Assembly: GCA_020091685.1 (NCBI GenBank)
Contig: CM034594.1
Coordinates: 34,530,433 to 34,594,432 of the forward strand
Reading direction: 5' to 3'
From: Lutjanus erythropterus
Taxonomy: Eukaryota > Chordata > Actinopteri > Lutjaniformes > Lutjanidae
Length of the DNA: 64,000 bases
Position numbers and translations under genes: made by a program. Under the pieces are notes generated by a model, which worked only from the letters and a program-made list of their open reading frames with translations, did not search any database and was not told the DNA's origin. Below, in pieces: positions 1 through 12,000 of the stretch. Positions within the stretch are counted from its first letter, which is position 1. The number at the start of each line of letters is the position of its first letter.

Positions 1-278
1 CTGAAACTAATTGTGTGTCAGAGATCACTGACGTCCACCTGGCAGATTCATTATTCCTCCACAACTCTGGGTATTTTCTCCTAGACTGGCCACCAAATGC
101 CCACTGTAAGGAGCTTAAGTCTTTTCTGACAAGCACAGAGGAGGTGAGTAAAAGCCATTATCCTCCAGTGATTTCCCTTATTGAATTTAAACCAATAGAG
201 AATGAGGAGATAAAGAGAATCAAACACATTAGACAAGGATTTTTTTCAACTTTGAGACAAAAAAGGGTTGAAACTTGA
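1..278 (+). other. unidentified open frame at the left edge, possible exon 3-141
   Basis: A frame on the plus strand is open from the window edge (position 3) to a stop at 276-278, about 91 codons without a stop. Its composition looks protein-like, for example LADSLFLHNSGYFLLDWPP. At 141/142 the sequence reads GAGGAG|GTGAGTAA, a strong splice-donor match, so a real exon could end there. It lies in what must be intron 1 of pde2a, on the opposite strand. I do not recognise the peptide. It could be a nested gene, a transposon-derived exon or chance. Confidence 0.2.
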
Positions 279-1170
279 TATGAGGAGAATATTTGTGCAA
301 TCAGTGTACAATGACATCACAATGTTATTATCTACCAATGATGCTATTCAGCTATAAGAGAGGGGGAGGGAACTAACAGGATTAAAAAAAACAGAGTGTA
401 GACATCAAGACATGTCCTAAGGGAAGCTCTCACCATATATACAGTATGTGCATGCTGTTTGATCAGCCATGTCTTTTGATCACAATCAGCAGCAGATGCG
501 TCACTTAATGTGAGAGCAGGCAGTTGTGTGTTTACATGGCAAACTTTAATCTCAGACAGAAGAAACCTGGTTCAATATCACAAAGGCTCCTCTTTATTGA
601 CTAACATTTAGCTGAACACCAAGTGTGCCTTGATATTTAAAAGTTCATTTTTATCCAGACAGATGTGTTGCTGAGAGGAATATTGATAAACATACACAAA
701 GTGAACACCACTGCAACTAATGGCCTTAACAATTAGCACTTAGTTTAATGAACATATCTCTCTGAGACACAAAATAAAGACCTCGTAAAGGCAGGATGCA
801 ACACCAGGCTGCTTTACTGCATTAGATTGTTATAATGATAATTTCAGCCTCCTTTGAGCAACAGTATATATTTGCTGTCCTGTGAAAACCACAAACTCTC
901 CAAAATGTCAATGTTCATGAACAAGGAAACAGCCCCAGGGTAAGAAAGAACATTAATGCTCAAAAGCAGCTCTGTTTTAACTCTGTGATGATGCATTTGG
1001 GAGGCTTCAAAGGAGATAACTAAACTCAGAGGGAGTATTTGTTCTAAAAATTATTGAAAAAGTTAACAGGGACAAAGGGTAACTCTCTAAAAAGACACTC
1101 TTCATAAAGGGTGTATATGTTGAAGATAATAGCTTTACAAATGGCTAATAAATCACATACTAATGTAATG

Positions 1171-1642
1171 CTTTATAGCAGTGGTTTTCAAACTTTTTGT
1201 TCCCAAGGCACACCAGAGAGCAAACCAAAATCTTGAGGCACACTTGTATTAATATCTGTGTAAAATAGACTCTATATAACCAGCCTAATCAACAGAGGCA
1301 ACAAGTATTGACCAATCAGAGACAGAGTTCCCAGACTGTGGGTGGAAAAAAATAAGGCATCAATCAATCAGGGCCTTGATGTCACACATTCTGATAAATA
1401 CCACCATCTGGCAACTGGGTGAACTGCGAAAACTGGGGTTCGCTTTGACAGATGGCATACAGCCTCTTTACTCATTTCCCTATTGGGAAATGAGTAAATA
1501 CAAAGTAGTGATAGTGTAAATTAAGAATCATTTATAACTTTTTCTATGTTAGTCTATATTGCAGTAATAATGTATGGTTGTCACAAAATCCCATGGCATC
1601 CCTTGACTTGTGGTATACATTTTGGGAACAACTGCTTTAAAG
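1171..1642. mobile_element. hAT-type non-autonomous transposon with 8-bp target duplication
   Basis: The element body is 1179-1634. It begins CAGTGGTTTTCAAAC and its other end, read on the minus strand, begins CAGTTGTTCCCAAAATG, which is the usual hAT/Charlie-style end. It is flanked by 8-bp copies CTTTATAG (1171-1178) and CTTTAAAG (1635-1642), which differ at one base. About 456 bp long with no transposase frame, so it would have been mobilised in trans. The second terminal repeat is diverged. Confidence 0.75.
1467..1498. repeat. perfect 14-bp hairpin inside the hAT element
   Basis: TTTACTCATTTCCC (1467-1480) is followed by the loop TATT and the exact reverse complement GGGAAATGAGTAAA (1485-1498). 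It lies in the right-hand half of the hAT-type element. Confidence 0.85.
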
Positions 1643-2514
1643 ATCAGTTATTAAAAATGAATAAAAAGGGTTACTAGGTTGTGAAAGCCCCCTTGGCTGG
1701 TTGTAACTGTTTTATGTGTAATAAAGCAGTCACAAATGTTGGTAGTTATTCATAAAAGTGTATTTCTGCACGTGTATGCACATGCATACCTAAGGTAAGT
1801 CTAACCAATCAATTTTTTTCACAACCTGGCAACCCAAAATTTGTTCTGATTAATACCTTATAGCAGTTATTAAGAATTAGTAAATGCTTTATTGACCATT
1901 AGCCTAATAAAGCTGTTAATTGCAGTTTATAATCCATTTATAATAGATGCCATATTAGAAAGTGGTACCATATTAAGTTTTGCTGACCAGTAAAGCTACT
2001 GAACAACAAATCAGGTGAATTTGGTATTTCAGAATGATGTCGTCTGCTCAAAGTCAGCCCATTAAAAACATTTCTACATGACAACTATCATGGATATAAA
2101 TGAGTTAGGGAGGCTATCACAGCAAATGTATCTGTCCCAATAGGGATATTAGAGCAAGAGTAGCCTATCAGAGTGCTGAAATGATGCCCATAAAGATAGA
2201 ATGGCACGATAAGGTCACTAAACTCTCTATAGAGCAGAGTAGACACACTATGAGAACATGTTACACTGTCATGGAGGTGAGCTGCGTGGTTTTTGCCCAC
2301 CAGTTTATAGTGACAGCTGCCTGCACGGCTCACATGGGGTCTTCAGTGCCCCTGTCAGGCGGGATAATGACACCCAGCAGGTCACACTCACACTACTACT
2401 ACACCAACAGTCTGGCGCCATGTGCCTCCACAGCCGCTCAGTTTGTGTGTAGCGGTAAGAAGCTCCCAGGTACAAACACAACATACACAGGCTACATGTC
2501 AGACACACACTTAC

Positions 2515-2573
2515 ATCTCGGAGGACGGCGGTTGGCTACGGCAGAGGAGCGCGTGTCCGCACGCTTGTCCCAT
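2515..2573 (-). CDS. pde2a: cGMP-stimulated phosphodiesterase 2A, first coding exon
   Basis: PDE2A hydrolyses cAMP and cGMP and is activated by cGMP binding to its GAF-B domain. The minus strand encodes MGQACGHALLCRSQPPSSE and then a split codon. From memory, human PDE2A isoform 3 starts MGQACGHSILCRSQ, so the match is nearly exact over 14 residues. Gly2 is the myristoylation site and Cys5/Cys11 are candidate palmitoylation sites that anchor this isoform to membranes. The exon ends with a canonical donor, GAGAT|GTAAGTG, at 2515/2514. The start at 2573 has G at -3 and G at +4. All GAF and catalytic exons lie beyond the left edge. A teleost paralogue suffix cannot be assigned. Confidence 0.88.
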
Positions 2574-2580
2574 CGCGCAT
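2536..2580 (-). other. short uORF overlapping the pde2a start codon
   Basis: An ATG at 2580-2578 lies seven bases upstream of the PDE2A ATG in another frame (ATGCGCGATGGG). It has A at -3 and reads 14 codons before TAG at 2538-2536, so it overlaps the beginning of the main frame. If included in the mRNA it could lower initiation at the PDE2A start, or be bypassed by leaky scanning. Whether transcripts start upstream of it is inferred. Confidence 0.5.
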
Positions 2581-3010
2581 CCTGCCTCGGTTAACCCGCA
2601 CAGCTGCAGTCAGGAGGAGCTGAGGGTGAGGAGGGGGAGACAGGAGCTGTCCGCCTGCTGGAGAGGGTGAAGCAGGAGGATAGACGATGCTTGGACGGAT
2701 GGAGAGATAGCTGGTTGGGTGTGTGTGCTCGTCTCTTCTCCTCTTCTCTGTCTCCGTCTCTGTCTGCCTCTCTCCGGTCTGCTGTCTCCTCTCGAGCTCT
2801 GACAGCGCGCGGGGATTGGTCGGGACCCGGTAACTGATCCTCGAGCTGCGGTGCGCGAGGATATAACGGCTGAGCGCGAGGGAGAGAGAGAGAGAGAGCG
2901 CGCGAGAGAGAGAAAGCTCAGCCCGTTGTTTTCACGTTCACCGTCAGAAGGACACATCTACGGTCAAAAAGACGCGAGGCTGAGGCACGTCACTCCTCCT
3001 CTTCTTCCTC
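2574..3010 (-). promoter_or_regulatory. pde2a: GC-rich promoter and 5' UTR region of pde2a
   Basis: The stretch from about 2500 to 3010 is clearly richer in G+C and CpG than its AT-rich surroundings, as expected for a CpG-island promoter. On the minus strand a CCAAT box (ATTGG on plus, 2815-2819) and a TATA-like GTTATATCC (plus 2859-2867) are visible. Their order does not fit one simple core promoter, so the transcription start is not fixed. A purine-rich GA tract lies at 2881-2912. Several open frames here on both strands are composition artefacts. Confidence 0.6.
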
Positions 3011-3484
3011 GGGTCATGCCCGCTGCTTCTCCAACTCACTCATCCGTGGAAATGAAAGTTGTTATTCAACTTTCACGGTGTGTCTTCACACCTCAGCTGC
3101 TCGTTTTCACACAACTCCCACCATGCAACGCAAGCTCCTCTTCCTTACTCCCTCAATCCGGCTTCGCACATGCTGTAGTCTCGGACAGGACAGGACTTGA
3201 ACTTGTCTCCCCTCACTTCCCAAACAGATGAGATCTTATCGCCCGCACTGAGAAGGTTTCATTATAAACCACATGTTGCACTGAACTCCACTCAGAGGCT
3301 ATCACGAGACTCAAGTCTCAAGGTCCAACACAGATCTTCAGCCTTATATGGCCTCTCCAGTGTGTACACAAGGAAGCAGCAAGGATTCACCACAACATAG
3401 TGAAACAGGATCCTTTGACATGTTTGGTGACATTCAAGGCCTTTAAATATCTGCATGGCGTCGGATGTCAGGTGTTTTAAATTC
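3011..3484. other. upstream flank of pde2a, no feature seen
   Basis: Mixed-composition sequence between the GC-rich promoter and the first foldback element. Short open frames lack codon structure or homology I can recognise. Confidence 0.5.
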
Positions 3485-4867
3485 TAAGACGGGGTTGCTC
3501 CAACAAAGGTTAATTTAATCCAAGATTAGCTCTAATCAGTTTAGCAAATGAGTAAATACAAATTTTAAATTGAGCAGAGCTCTGTTGCACAAAAATCCTT
3601 TTTTTTAAACAGGAACTGTTCGATCAATATGGACATGCTTGCTTACCCAAATTAAAATGACAGTAATAAAAAATAAATTTGAGTGCTGACAGGACCTGTA
3701 AGTATAAAAGGGTGGTGAGCTAGATAGCTAAAAAGTGCAAAACAAAAGAGACATTATATTGCTTGTTAGCTAGTTAAAAGGTTAAAACATCACAGTGTTT
3801 GCTAGCTGGCTAAAAAAGTTAACAAAACGTTTTCTAGCAAGCTTAAAAGTTAAAGGTCAAATTTATTGTGACATTTACAACCATGCAAAGTACAATAATA
3901 GTCAGATTCAGCTGCTGCCTTTAAAGGACCAACTCCAGTTCTAAGCCAGCACCTTGGTCAGGGATACAGACTGCAGTTTTTCAATGCTGGGAAAAAAACA
4001 GATAGGCAGACTCCAGCCAGAGAGACATGGAAAGGGATGTTATATTGTATGCCAGCTAGTTATAAAGTAAATAAAATGTTACATCGTTTGCTAGCTAGCT
4101 AAATATTTAACCCATAATTGTGTCCACAACTGGACACCTTTTTGCTACAGTTTCCCTTTGACCATGAATATAAATGATCATGTAATGTTTTCAGCCAATA
4201 TAATGCTGTTAAAGTAAAGTCTAACCTCTTAACTTTCTAGCAGTGTGACATTTTGACAATTTACTTTAGCCTTGTTTTTTACCAGAGTTGGTGAAAGGGC
4301 GCTATTGCAGGTGTCTTTAGCTATTGTCCCCATTTGGACACCCGTGTTTCCTCACTGTAAACAAGCAGCAGCAAAACTGTCCAACTAAGGGTGATAGTGA
4401 CAAACGGCGTCCAGATGAGGGTACAATTCCGTGTAGTTGGCCTGTTAGCCAACTCATGATGGCTCAGCTCTAATTTCTCCTCTTTTGAGAAAAACTTTTT
4501 GGCCAAATTAGCAGCTGGAGTGAAAGAAAGAACAGACGCATCATTAAATTAAACTGGGTTAACTCTGTCCCTTAACTATCCTTGAGGACCCTGATTATTT
4601 TGCTCAACCCATCTCAAAAAGGTGCCCATTTTAGGTTAAACCTTCTCAAGCGCAATTCAAAAGTTAACACTGGATCACAGATTAAACTGGAGTTCATAGT
4701 TTTGGTGCAACAGAACTAAATTTAATCTTTACGATAAAACCTAAATTGAGGTTTAAAGAGAAGTCAAGCTATTTCAAGCTAGTTGAGGTTTGGTGCAACA
4801 AAATTTAAGGTCAAACCATAATTTAATTGGGTTCAAAAATTAACCAATGTTGGTGCAACCCAGCCTT
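3485..4867. mobile_element. foldback transposon family A, long copy (about 1.4 kb)
   Basis: The left end GGGGTTGCTCCAACAAAGG (from 3491) matches the reverse complement of the right end, GGTGCAACCCAGCCTTA (ending 4867). The inverted arms continue inward with TTAATTTAATCC-type sequence. The interior carries repeated GCTAGCTAG-type words (3719-4100). There is no transposase frame. A shorter relative lies at 48687-49363. Confidence 0.7.
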
Positions 4868-6863
4868 AGGACTTATGAACAATATATTCACATACAACTA
4901 ATAGAAAGTCAGTATTTTACAGATAAACAAATTTTAAACAGCATCTGAAAATACTCACCTCCCTGTAACCTCCAGCTGTGGTCCACTACACAGGTGTTTG
5001 CAATTATTTTTCCTGATTGGACCTCGGCTACCGAGGGGTGAGCATGTACAAGACTGTGATTGACTGACATGTTTGACACTCACCTAACACTTGTTGCATC
5101 TGTTCATCATCAGCATCTCTATCATCATTATTAGTTAATGAGTTTGATGACCTCAGGGAAATCCCATAGCTCTATCTCCAACCTGAGCAGAGGGCTAATC
5201 AACTATAACTGCAATCACCTGTGTGAAAGTGGTGCTACACATAATATTGCACCTTCATTTTTTCCCTTTACTTCAGGGTAATATGTCTCTGCGCCTGTGT
5301 TCTTTATACTTTATTTTATTATTAATCCAGTGCAGAGATCAAAAATGGAAATTGCTTCTAAAATTGACTGAAAATGCTTTAACTTGAAGAAATTGGCCTG
5401 TCAAACATTACTAATTGTCATTGCAAGAATAACACAGACATAATTACTGTCATTATTAATGTTTATGTTCCATTATATGTCTCAGTAAGCCATATTCTTC
5501 AACCAATATACAGGACAGCGGGACCCTTGTACCCTGGTACACCTAAATGAAACGGTGATTATTAATGTTATCAACTGACATGTGAAAATGCCTGCCATGC
5601 AAAATGTTTATCTACAACAGACTGAACAAATGTCGCAGTGCACAACAGCACAGTGTCAGCAGATGACTTATCTGCAACATCAGCGTCTGTGACAGGCTGT
5701 TACAGAAAGTTCAGGGGTCTCCTGGGCTGAAAGTAAGTTTGACACCCCTCCTTTAATGGTAACAGATGTTAGTTAATGGGTTGATTCTTAGAGCTAAACC
5801 TATGCAATATTTCACTAAAATCAAAGATTAAAGTCAAAATATGAATTCACATTTGTAAATCTGTTGTTTTCAATCTTTTTCAGGCTCATTTATCATTTTG
5901 TGTCCTCTTCAAGTCATCTTGTGTCCCTCTGTAGGGGCCCAGACCACCATGTTGAGAACCGCTGGGTTAAAATATACAAAACAACTGGTACAGAATTTAG
6001 GCTGGGATTGACTTTGTTTTTTGTAATTTGGTCATTACCTTGTGGATGCAATTTATATGTCGTATACCTCTACACAGGGTTTATGTTTGATTATATTACA
6101 GGCCCTTCGTTTGATGGATTGTGTCTTTTGAAACAAATATAAATTAACAATACTTCAGTGTCGTCTATGGCAGTTACAAGCCTGCTATGGCAGCAGCTTT
6201 GGCTGCATTTAGACTTCAACAGAAAGTGTGTTTATTTATAATTTGTGGCATGTGGATCATCTCCATATCACTGTCTAAACAGATAAAATCTGATTCAAGC
6301 CAGACTATCTCACTGTAATAGAGGAAGACCAGAAGGAGTGCAAAAATCAGATCTGTTGTGCTTGTGTAAATATATCCCAGAGTCTCTGTCCAACCCCATT
6401 CTTCCTTATGTCTCTATATACAGTGTCATTGATGTAGATTGTCTTCGATGTGAAACTCAAACTTATGTCAAAAAAGCATTTTATAAAGGGGTCATTTAAG
6501 TCCCAAGATGATGTTTTTCTTGTTCTGTTGTCACACAGGGAACCACCAGCTAAAGGCATGTGGCACCTAATTTCGTGAAACATGCATTTTGAAAATAAAA
6601 AGGGACAATGACATGTCTGCAGAGCCCTGAATTTTAATAGAGGCATCTTAGGTCGCCTAGCAGGAGCTGTCAATTACAATGGAGGACGAGACAGACAGAG
6701 ACAAAGCATCACAGAGGGAGAGAAGACAGAGAACAGGAGAGCGTGACAGAGGACACAAGAGGTGGGAGAGGGAAAATAATGCAGACGTGAGGCTGAGGGG
6801 AAAGGGTCAGGAGAGGAGAGACTAGTATGAACTTTATTATTGACATGTCAGGTTTGTCAGTGA

Positions 6864-6868
<5 letters not shown>
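4868..6868. other. non-coding, hAT-like remnants
   Basis: AT-rich sequence. A hAT-like end reading TTTGACACCCCT lies near 5738-5752. A second remnant at about 5862-5966 ends TTGAGAACCGCTGGGTT. A GA-rich stretch at 6680-6825 precedes a TG microsatellite. No gene seen. Confidence 0.5.

Positions 6869-6926
<58 letters not shown>
6869..6926. repeat. (TG)29 microsatellite
   Basis: An uninterrupted TG run of 58 bp. The apparent valine/cysteine-rich open frames crossing it are artefacts. Confidence 0.95.
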
Positions 6927-6927
<1 letters not shown>

Positions 6928-8969
6928 ATGGATGTGCGCTCATGTCACATCTGGTGTGTTGGCATACAGATCCCTGGTGCTCAGCTGTGTCTCAACATGT
7001 ATTTGTGTGTGTGTGTTTGTCCAGCAGAGCTCGTGTGCCTGAGGCCCCTGGGTTCAGATCAGTCAGTGTGGGCACTAACAGATCCTCCACTGGGACGCAG
7101 GTCAAAGAAATGTCTGCAACGGACTCTCGACACCAGCTGCACACAGTATTTATACCAGTGGTTTTTTTAAGTGCACATGAACTTTACTGTAATAAACAGA
7201 TAGTGTATTTTGTTCTTGTAACTCACTGTAGTAAAAATCTAATGTTTTCATCGTGCATATATATACTAAAGATCCGCCATGATGCAGAGTTCAAGGTGTT
7301 TGTTGATTCTTACCCTCTTTTTTGGACGCGTCGTCATCATGAGCGAGAGACTCTCTGTCCTCAACATCATCCATTAATGACCGCAGAGACTCTGGAAACT
7401 GTCCGTAAATTTCCATGTAAGTCCATGAAAAACTGAAATAAATGCACAGAGTGCAGCTGTAGACCGCAGCCAGCCGCTGAACAAGAAGTCCTGGAGGTGG
7501 AAACTAGTTGATGCCTCGACAAATTAATACGAAGATGAAGAAAAAACACCGCCGCACCTTTCTTCATAATAAACTGCCTCTTCTCTTTGAGTACTTATTC
7601 TTCACCAAAACGGCCTGACAGCACAGAACACAAAACTTCACTCAGCAGGGTAAACAAAACTGTTGCACACATGGTACCACACTCATACCTGTCCCCCCTA
7701 AACAATGACAGGTAGGAACTAATTAGCTCTTAGACAACAGGGACATGAAGAAGAAATTTTAATACTACACATGTAAATGTGTGATTAAAATACTAGTTAA
7801 AATGGTGTAAATGATAATGAAATAATTATCATATATAACAACGTTTATAATAGTAAACTTAATTCTGTAAGTCCATAATAATGTTGTCAAATTATTATAC
7901 TGAAATATACACAGTAAACTGCACAACTTAATAAGGAATACAATATCAGTAAAGTAACTTACTACAAATAACCTAAAAACACATGCACACATGCACACAC
8001 ACACACACACACACACACCCTGAGGCATTTACCTCCATGGTGTGGTTTGTTTGAGTTGGTGTGAATGCCGGACTCAAACACTGGTGCGGACCAAACAACT
8101 GCATTCTGGTCTGCCTCTATGCAGTGGTCTTGGATTGCTGTCAAGTGAACTCTGAAGCAGTGTGAACACCATTCAAACCAGTCAGAGAAGTGTACCATTG
8201 TATGTTTCATTTCATCAGTTAAAAAACTTTTTCTCTTCCTGTTTTGATGACTGGTGAATTCGTAACCCATTTGCTACCCAAGTGTGGACTGGCAGGGAAC
8301 AAACCTGGTCTCACAATGAAGTGAGAAATGCTTGCATTATTGAATTATTTCACACCCGCTGTCTTAAGAGATGTTCATATGTGCAGCCTTCTAAACTCTG
8401 CTGATGTGCGCTCCAGATCAACACCAACATGAACAGAACCTGACGATGTTCAATGATGAATGAGATCTAAAATAAAAAATTGGGAGCTTGTTGTCTTTAA
8501 TCTGCCAACTGTTTGACCAGTAGTCAAACAATTTCCACCACATGACTTTTGTTTACAATTTAGAAACCATTTGACTTTAACTTTCATGAAATGCAAATTG
8601 GACCTGTTGGAAAATTGAACTGATGTATCATCCTGACAGTAGTTTGATTGAAGAACTAGAGGGGTTATCAACCTTTACTCTCAATAAAGACATTTTGGCT
8701 CAAAAAACTCAGAAATAAAGGGAGGAAAAGGACGAGAAGGTGCTAAGCCATAGATGTAAGCTATATGACACATTTTAGCTGACATTTTTTTTATTATTAT
8801 TATTTAGTAAATAGGCTGCAGATTTGTATAGTCGGAAAATGTACAAATCACTTTAGGCCTACAAAATAAATAAAGATTAAAATGTTAAAAAAAAAAAAAA
8901 AAGTTCATTTCCAGACAATTTTTTGTCATCGCCACAGGGAGCTGCTAGAGAGGGGCAAAACAGCCACAT
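6927..8969. other. non-coding with a short CA tract
   Basis: No gene visible. A (CA)n tract lies at 7995-8018. An A-rich run at 8887-8902 follows AATAAATAAAG and may be a retroposon tail. Confidence 0.5.
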
Positions 8970-9001
8970 GTGGCTCTAGAGCAGCAGGTTGCTGACCCCT
9001 G
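8970..9001. mobile_element. hAT-type transposon end
   Basis: On the minus strand this reads CAGGGGTCAGCAACCTGCTG followed by CTCTAGAGCCACATGTGG, a terminus recurring in vertebrate hAT non-autonomous elements. The other end was not located, so this is a solo or degraded end. Confidence 0.55.
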
Positions 9002-12000
9002 AACTAGAACTTTAGACCATCAAGTCAAAATTTTGACCTGATAATGTTGCGTGAGGAAAACATCATTAGGATGGGTTCACTGGTTAGGATGAATGTATCT
9101 AGAAATATCATAGAGATATTTCAGTCTGGACCAATTGACACTCCAACACTGGCACAGAGCAGTATTTTTTATTGTCATTTCTTCAGAGGGACTTTTAATT
9201 TGCTGTTGAATCTCTTCATTAAAAGTGCAGTAAACGATCCAGGTTGTTAAACACTTGCATTCTGAGAGTGGATCCAAATGCCCAGTGATGCCAAAAATAA
9301 ACTGCCTACCCCAGCTTTAATAGATTTTTTTTCAGTTTAAACTCCATCTTAAAATGTAGCTCAAGTTGGAAATGTTACCATTGTCTTGCGCTAACAACAG
9401 TAATCAGGATATTCACTTTTTTTTTCTCAATAAACAAGGCCTAAAAGAATTTATGGTTGCAATAATCTCATAAAAACTGCAAAATCCTGAAGAACTTTGC
9501 AAGATCAAAATTTGGTAAATCTTTCACACATCATCACCCTGCGGACATCGTCCTCAGAGACCAACATATTCTGTCAGTGCACAGAGAAATAACAACGATT
9601 AAAGGCTTTCCAGTACAGTGAGGGGCAGCAGCTGCAATGTGACAGCAGTATCTGACCAGTGCTCTGTAATAAAGTGCAGTGAAGCTTATTTTTATGAGCG
9701 AGGAAGTTCCCGTTGTTCCAGTCTGTACTCAAACACACCGAGCAGAGCTGCTGCTGTAAATAAGACGAGAGTGATGAGCGAAGCAGCCAGCCACGGCTCT
9801 GTTCATTTCAAAACTCTTCTAATATGTGATTGAAACTGAAGCGACTCATTAATGTGACCCTGAAGACTCTTCCCCTCATTAAAAACTGATTTGTTTGTTA
9901 TGTAAGACTAAAATGAGACATTTCATCCCCCCTGAGCCCAAATCAGCTGTGTTGAAAGTGCAAATCAGTGATATATATTAGTCTATGTCAGAATCTGGCA
10001 ATAAAAAGCCAGACGGAGAGTGGGATGTGTTTCAGTTTATGGCTCAGTGGGATCAATATCACTACCAGACTCGATGCTTGTCTTTTGAGTGTCCCATTGC
10101 AAGGTCTAATCAAGGTCTGTGAATCAGATAAGAAGAACAGCAAGACAAGACAACTCCCCTGACATCAGTATAAAAGTTTAGTGACCGTGAAGCTAAAATC
10201 CTCTTGTTGTGATTCGACAAAGCTGCGCAGCGAAAGGAAACCGTGTCACGCTTCAGTTGATTGAGTTCCCCAGAGTGTTGCTCCTGTATCGGCTCCTTGA
10301 CTTGATTACATCAGAACCTGATTAGACCTTCTGTCCTCAACCTGGAGTGTTTACTGACATTTATGGGCATACCAATCGTTAATACTTCCTGGAATTTGAA
10401 AGTGCCGACTGAACTGACGCTTAATTATTTATGATACTTTCTGTGCCTGTGGTCTGATTGGTAAATAGCACTCTGTTGAGCCATAATATCAGTGATAACA
10501 CTATCTTTCAACAGGCTGTAATACAATGACAATGTTCTGAGACATCTATATGTGCCTACAGCAGACATATGGAGTGACAATATGGTTGTAAATATCATAT
10601 TATTGTGGTCTACTGACAAATAAGATAGGGGTAATTAAAGAGTCTTGAAAGCTCCTGGTGAAATGTAGCCTGTGTCCTTACCTGTCCTTCACATTAAAAG
10701 ATTTATCTGCTCTCTCAGCTGGAGTGGGTTCAAGTCACACACTGTGGGCTGCACAGGGCAAGGCTGGCAAAGCTGTGGATGTTTTTTTTTCCCCCTCTGT
10801 GTGTGTTTATTGCTTGTATCACTCTGCCTTGCTCGACTCTGTCCACTTCCCCTTTCAGCAAACACACACAGACATCTCCCTCCCGATCTCCTTGACAGTG
10901 TTAGTGCTTGATTTTGGCAGGAAAACAATCCTAGCGCGCGAGCTGCATTACCTTGTCCAAGCAACACAACCCCGCACCTCCTCTATCACGTCTTCTCTCA
11001 CTCGTTCTGCTCTCACGTCGGGTTTGTAATGAGCAACAAATAACAAGCGGCAGCAGTTTCTGAGGTCCACCGTGTGGAGGGAAGGACACACAAGGGGGAC
11101 AAGGGAGAGAAATTCAGGAATATAGACACAATCCTCAACAAGGAACAGATGTGAGATGACCTGGTTACGTGTTGCTAACAAGTGATATCCTGCAGCCATG
11201 AAAATATTGGTCGTTCGCAAGTAGAGTGACATTACTATTCTGTGCAGGGAGTATATGGAGCAGGTCAGGTGGGGTGGTTGGGCACACAGACTGCAGTTTG
11301 CATCCCATATCCTATGGTTTCCATTTCTTTTAACAATAAATGTATTCTTTTCCTAAACTTAAACTTGCATGAACTGATTTTTGTGGGGCAGCTGATATAA
11401 CATCACATCATCACATCCGGCAGGCAGGGGGGCCACGTTAGCATTGATTTTGGATAAATTTTCCTTGCCACATGATGCATTTAATTCTAATATTCACTCT
11501 CTTTTTAGCTCTGTTTTTGGTCTCCACCACGTCCTGAGGACACTGCTTAATACTCCACTATATTCATTAGCTAGTTGATGAATTTATGTCTGTTGTTGGC
11601 TAGAGCTGAAGGTAAACGTGTGGCAAAAACCCTAACTGAGAAGCATATTCCCAAAGAGATATATACATGTCCACAGAATATTTCTAAAACCTGAATATTA
11701 GCATATCCCATGTCTAAATCAGAAAATGCTACATTTGGAATAAGGTTTAATTCTGAGTGCCCAAACAGAAACTGTTTATGTGACTATTATTAAATGCAGA
11801 ATGTTGTCATATTTGGAGCAATAGTGGAAAATTTGTGTGCATATAAACGTAGTCAGTGAGATTCATGACACTGCAATGGTCCACAGAGCAAACCAAGTAG
11901 TTTCAGTTGTCTAAAACTCTAATATGCGTCCTTCAGGAACAGTCATATGGGTCGTTTTGGAAGGAACGAAGTGAACTCACCTGACTTACCGTTTAGGTGT

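Larger units (their letters stand above)
279..2514 (-). other. pde2a: pde2a intron 1 (proximal part)
   Basis: This is the intron sequence directly downstream of the first PDE2A coding exon. It is AT-rich and holds one clear hAT-type element (1179-1634), described separately. No further PDE2A exon is visible before the window edge. Confidence 0.6.

Noticed and set aside
1-2514. miR-139, hosted in a PDE2A intron in mammals
   Set aside because: I looked for the mature sequence on both strands in the intron portion present and did not see it; it may lie further left.
2181-2594. 137-codon open frame on the plus strand
   Set aside because: It is antisense to the pde2a first exon and lies in GC-rich DNA; the minus-strand match to PDE2A explains the region.
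2610-2957. 115-codon arginine/serine-rich frame on the minus strand
   Set aside because: A product of the purine- and CpG-rich promoter sequence, with no family resemblance.
6864-7436. 190-codon open frame with Val/Cys repeats
   Set aside because: It is driven by a TG microsatellite, with no homology or splice context.
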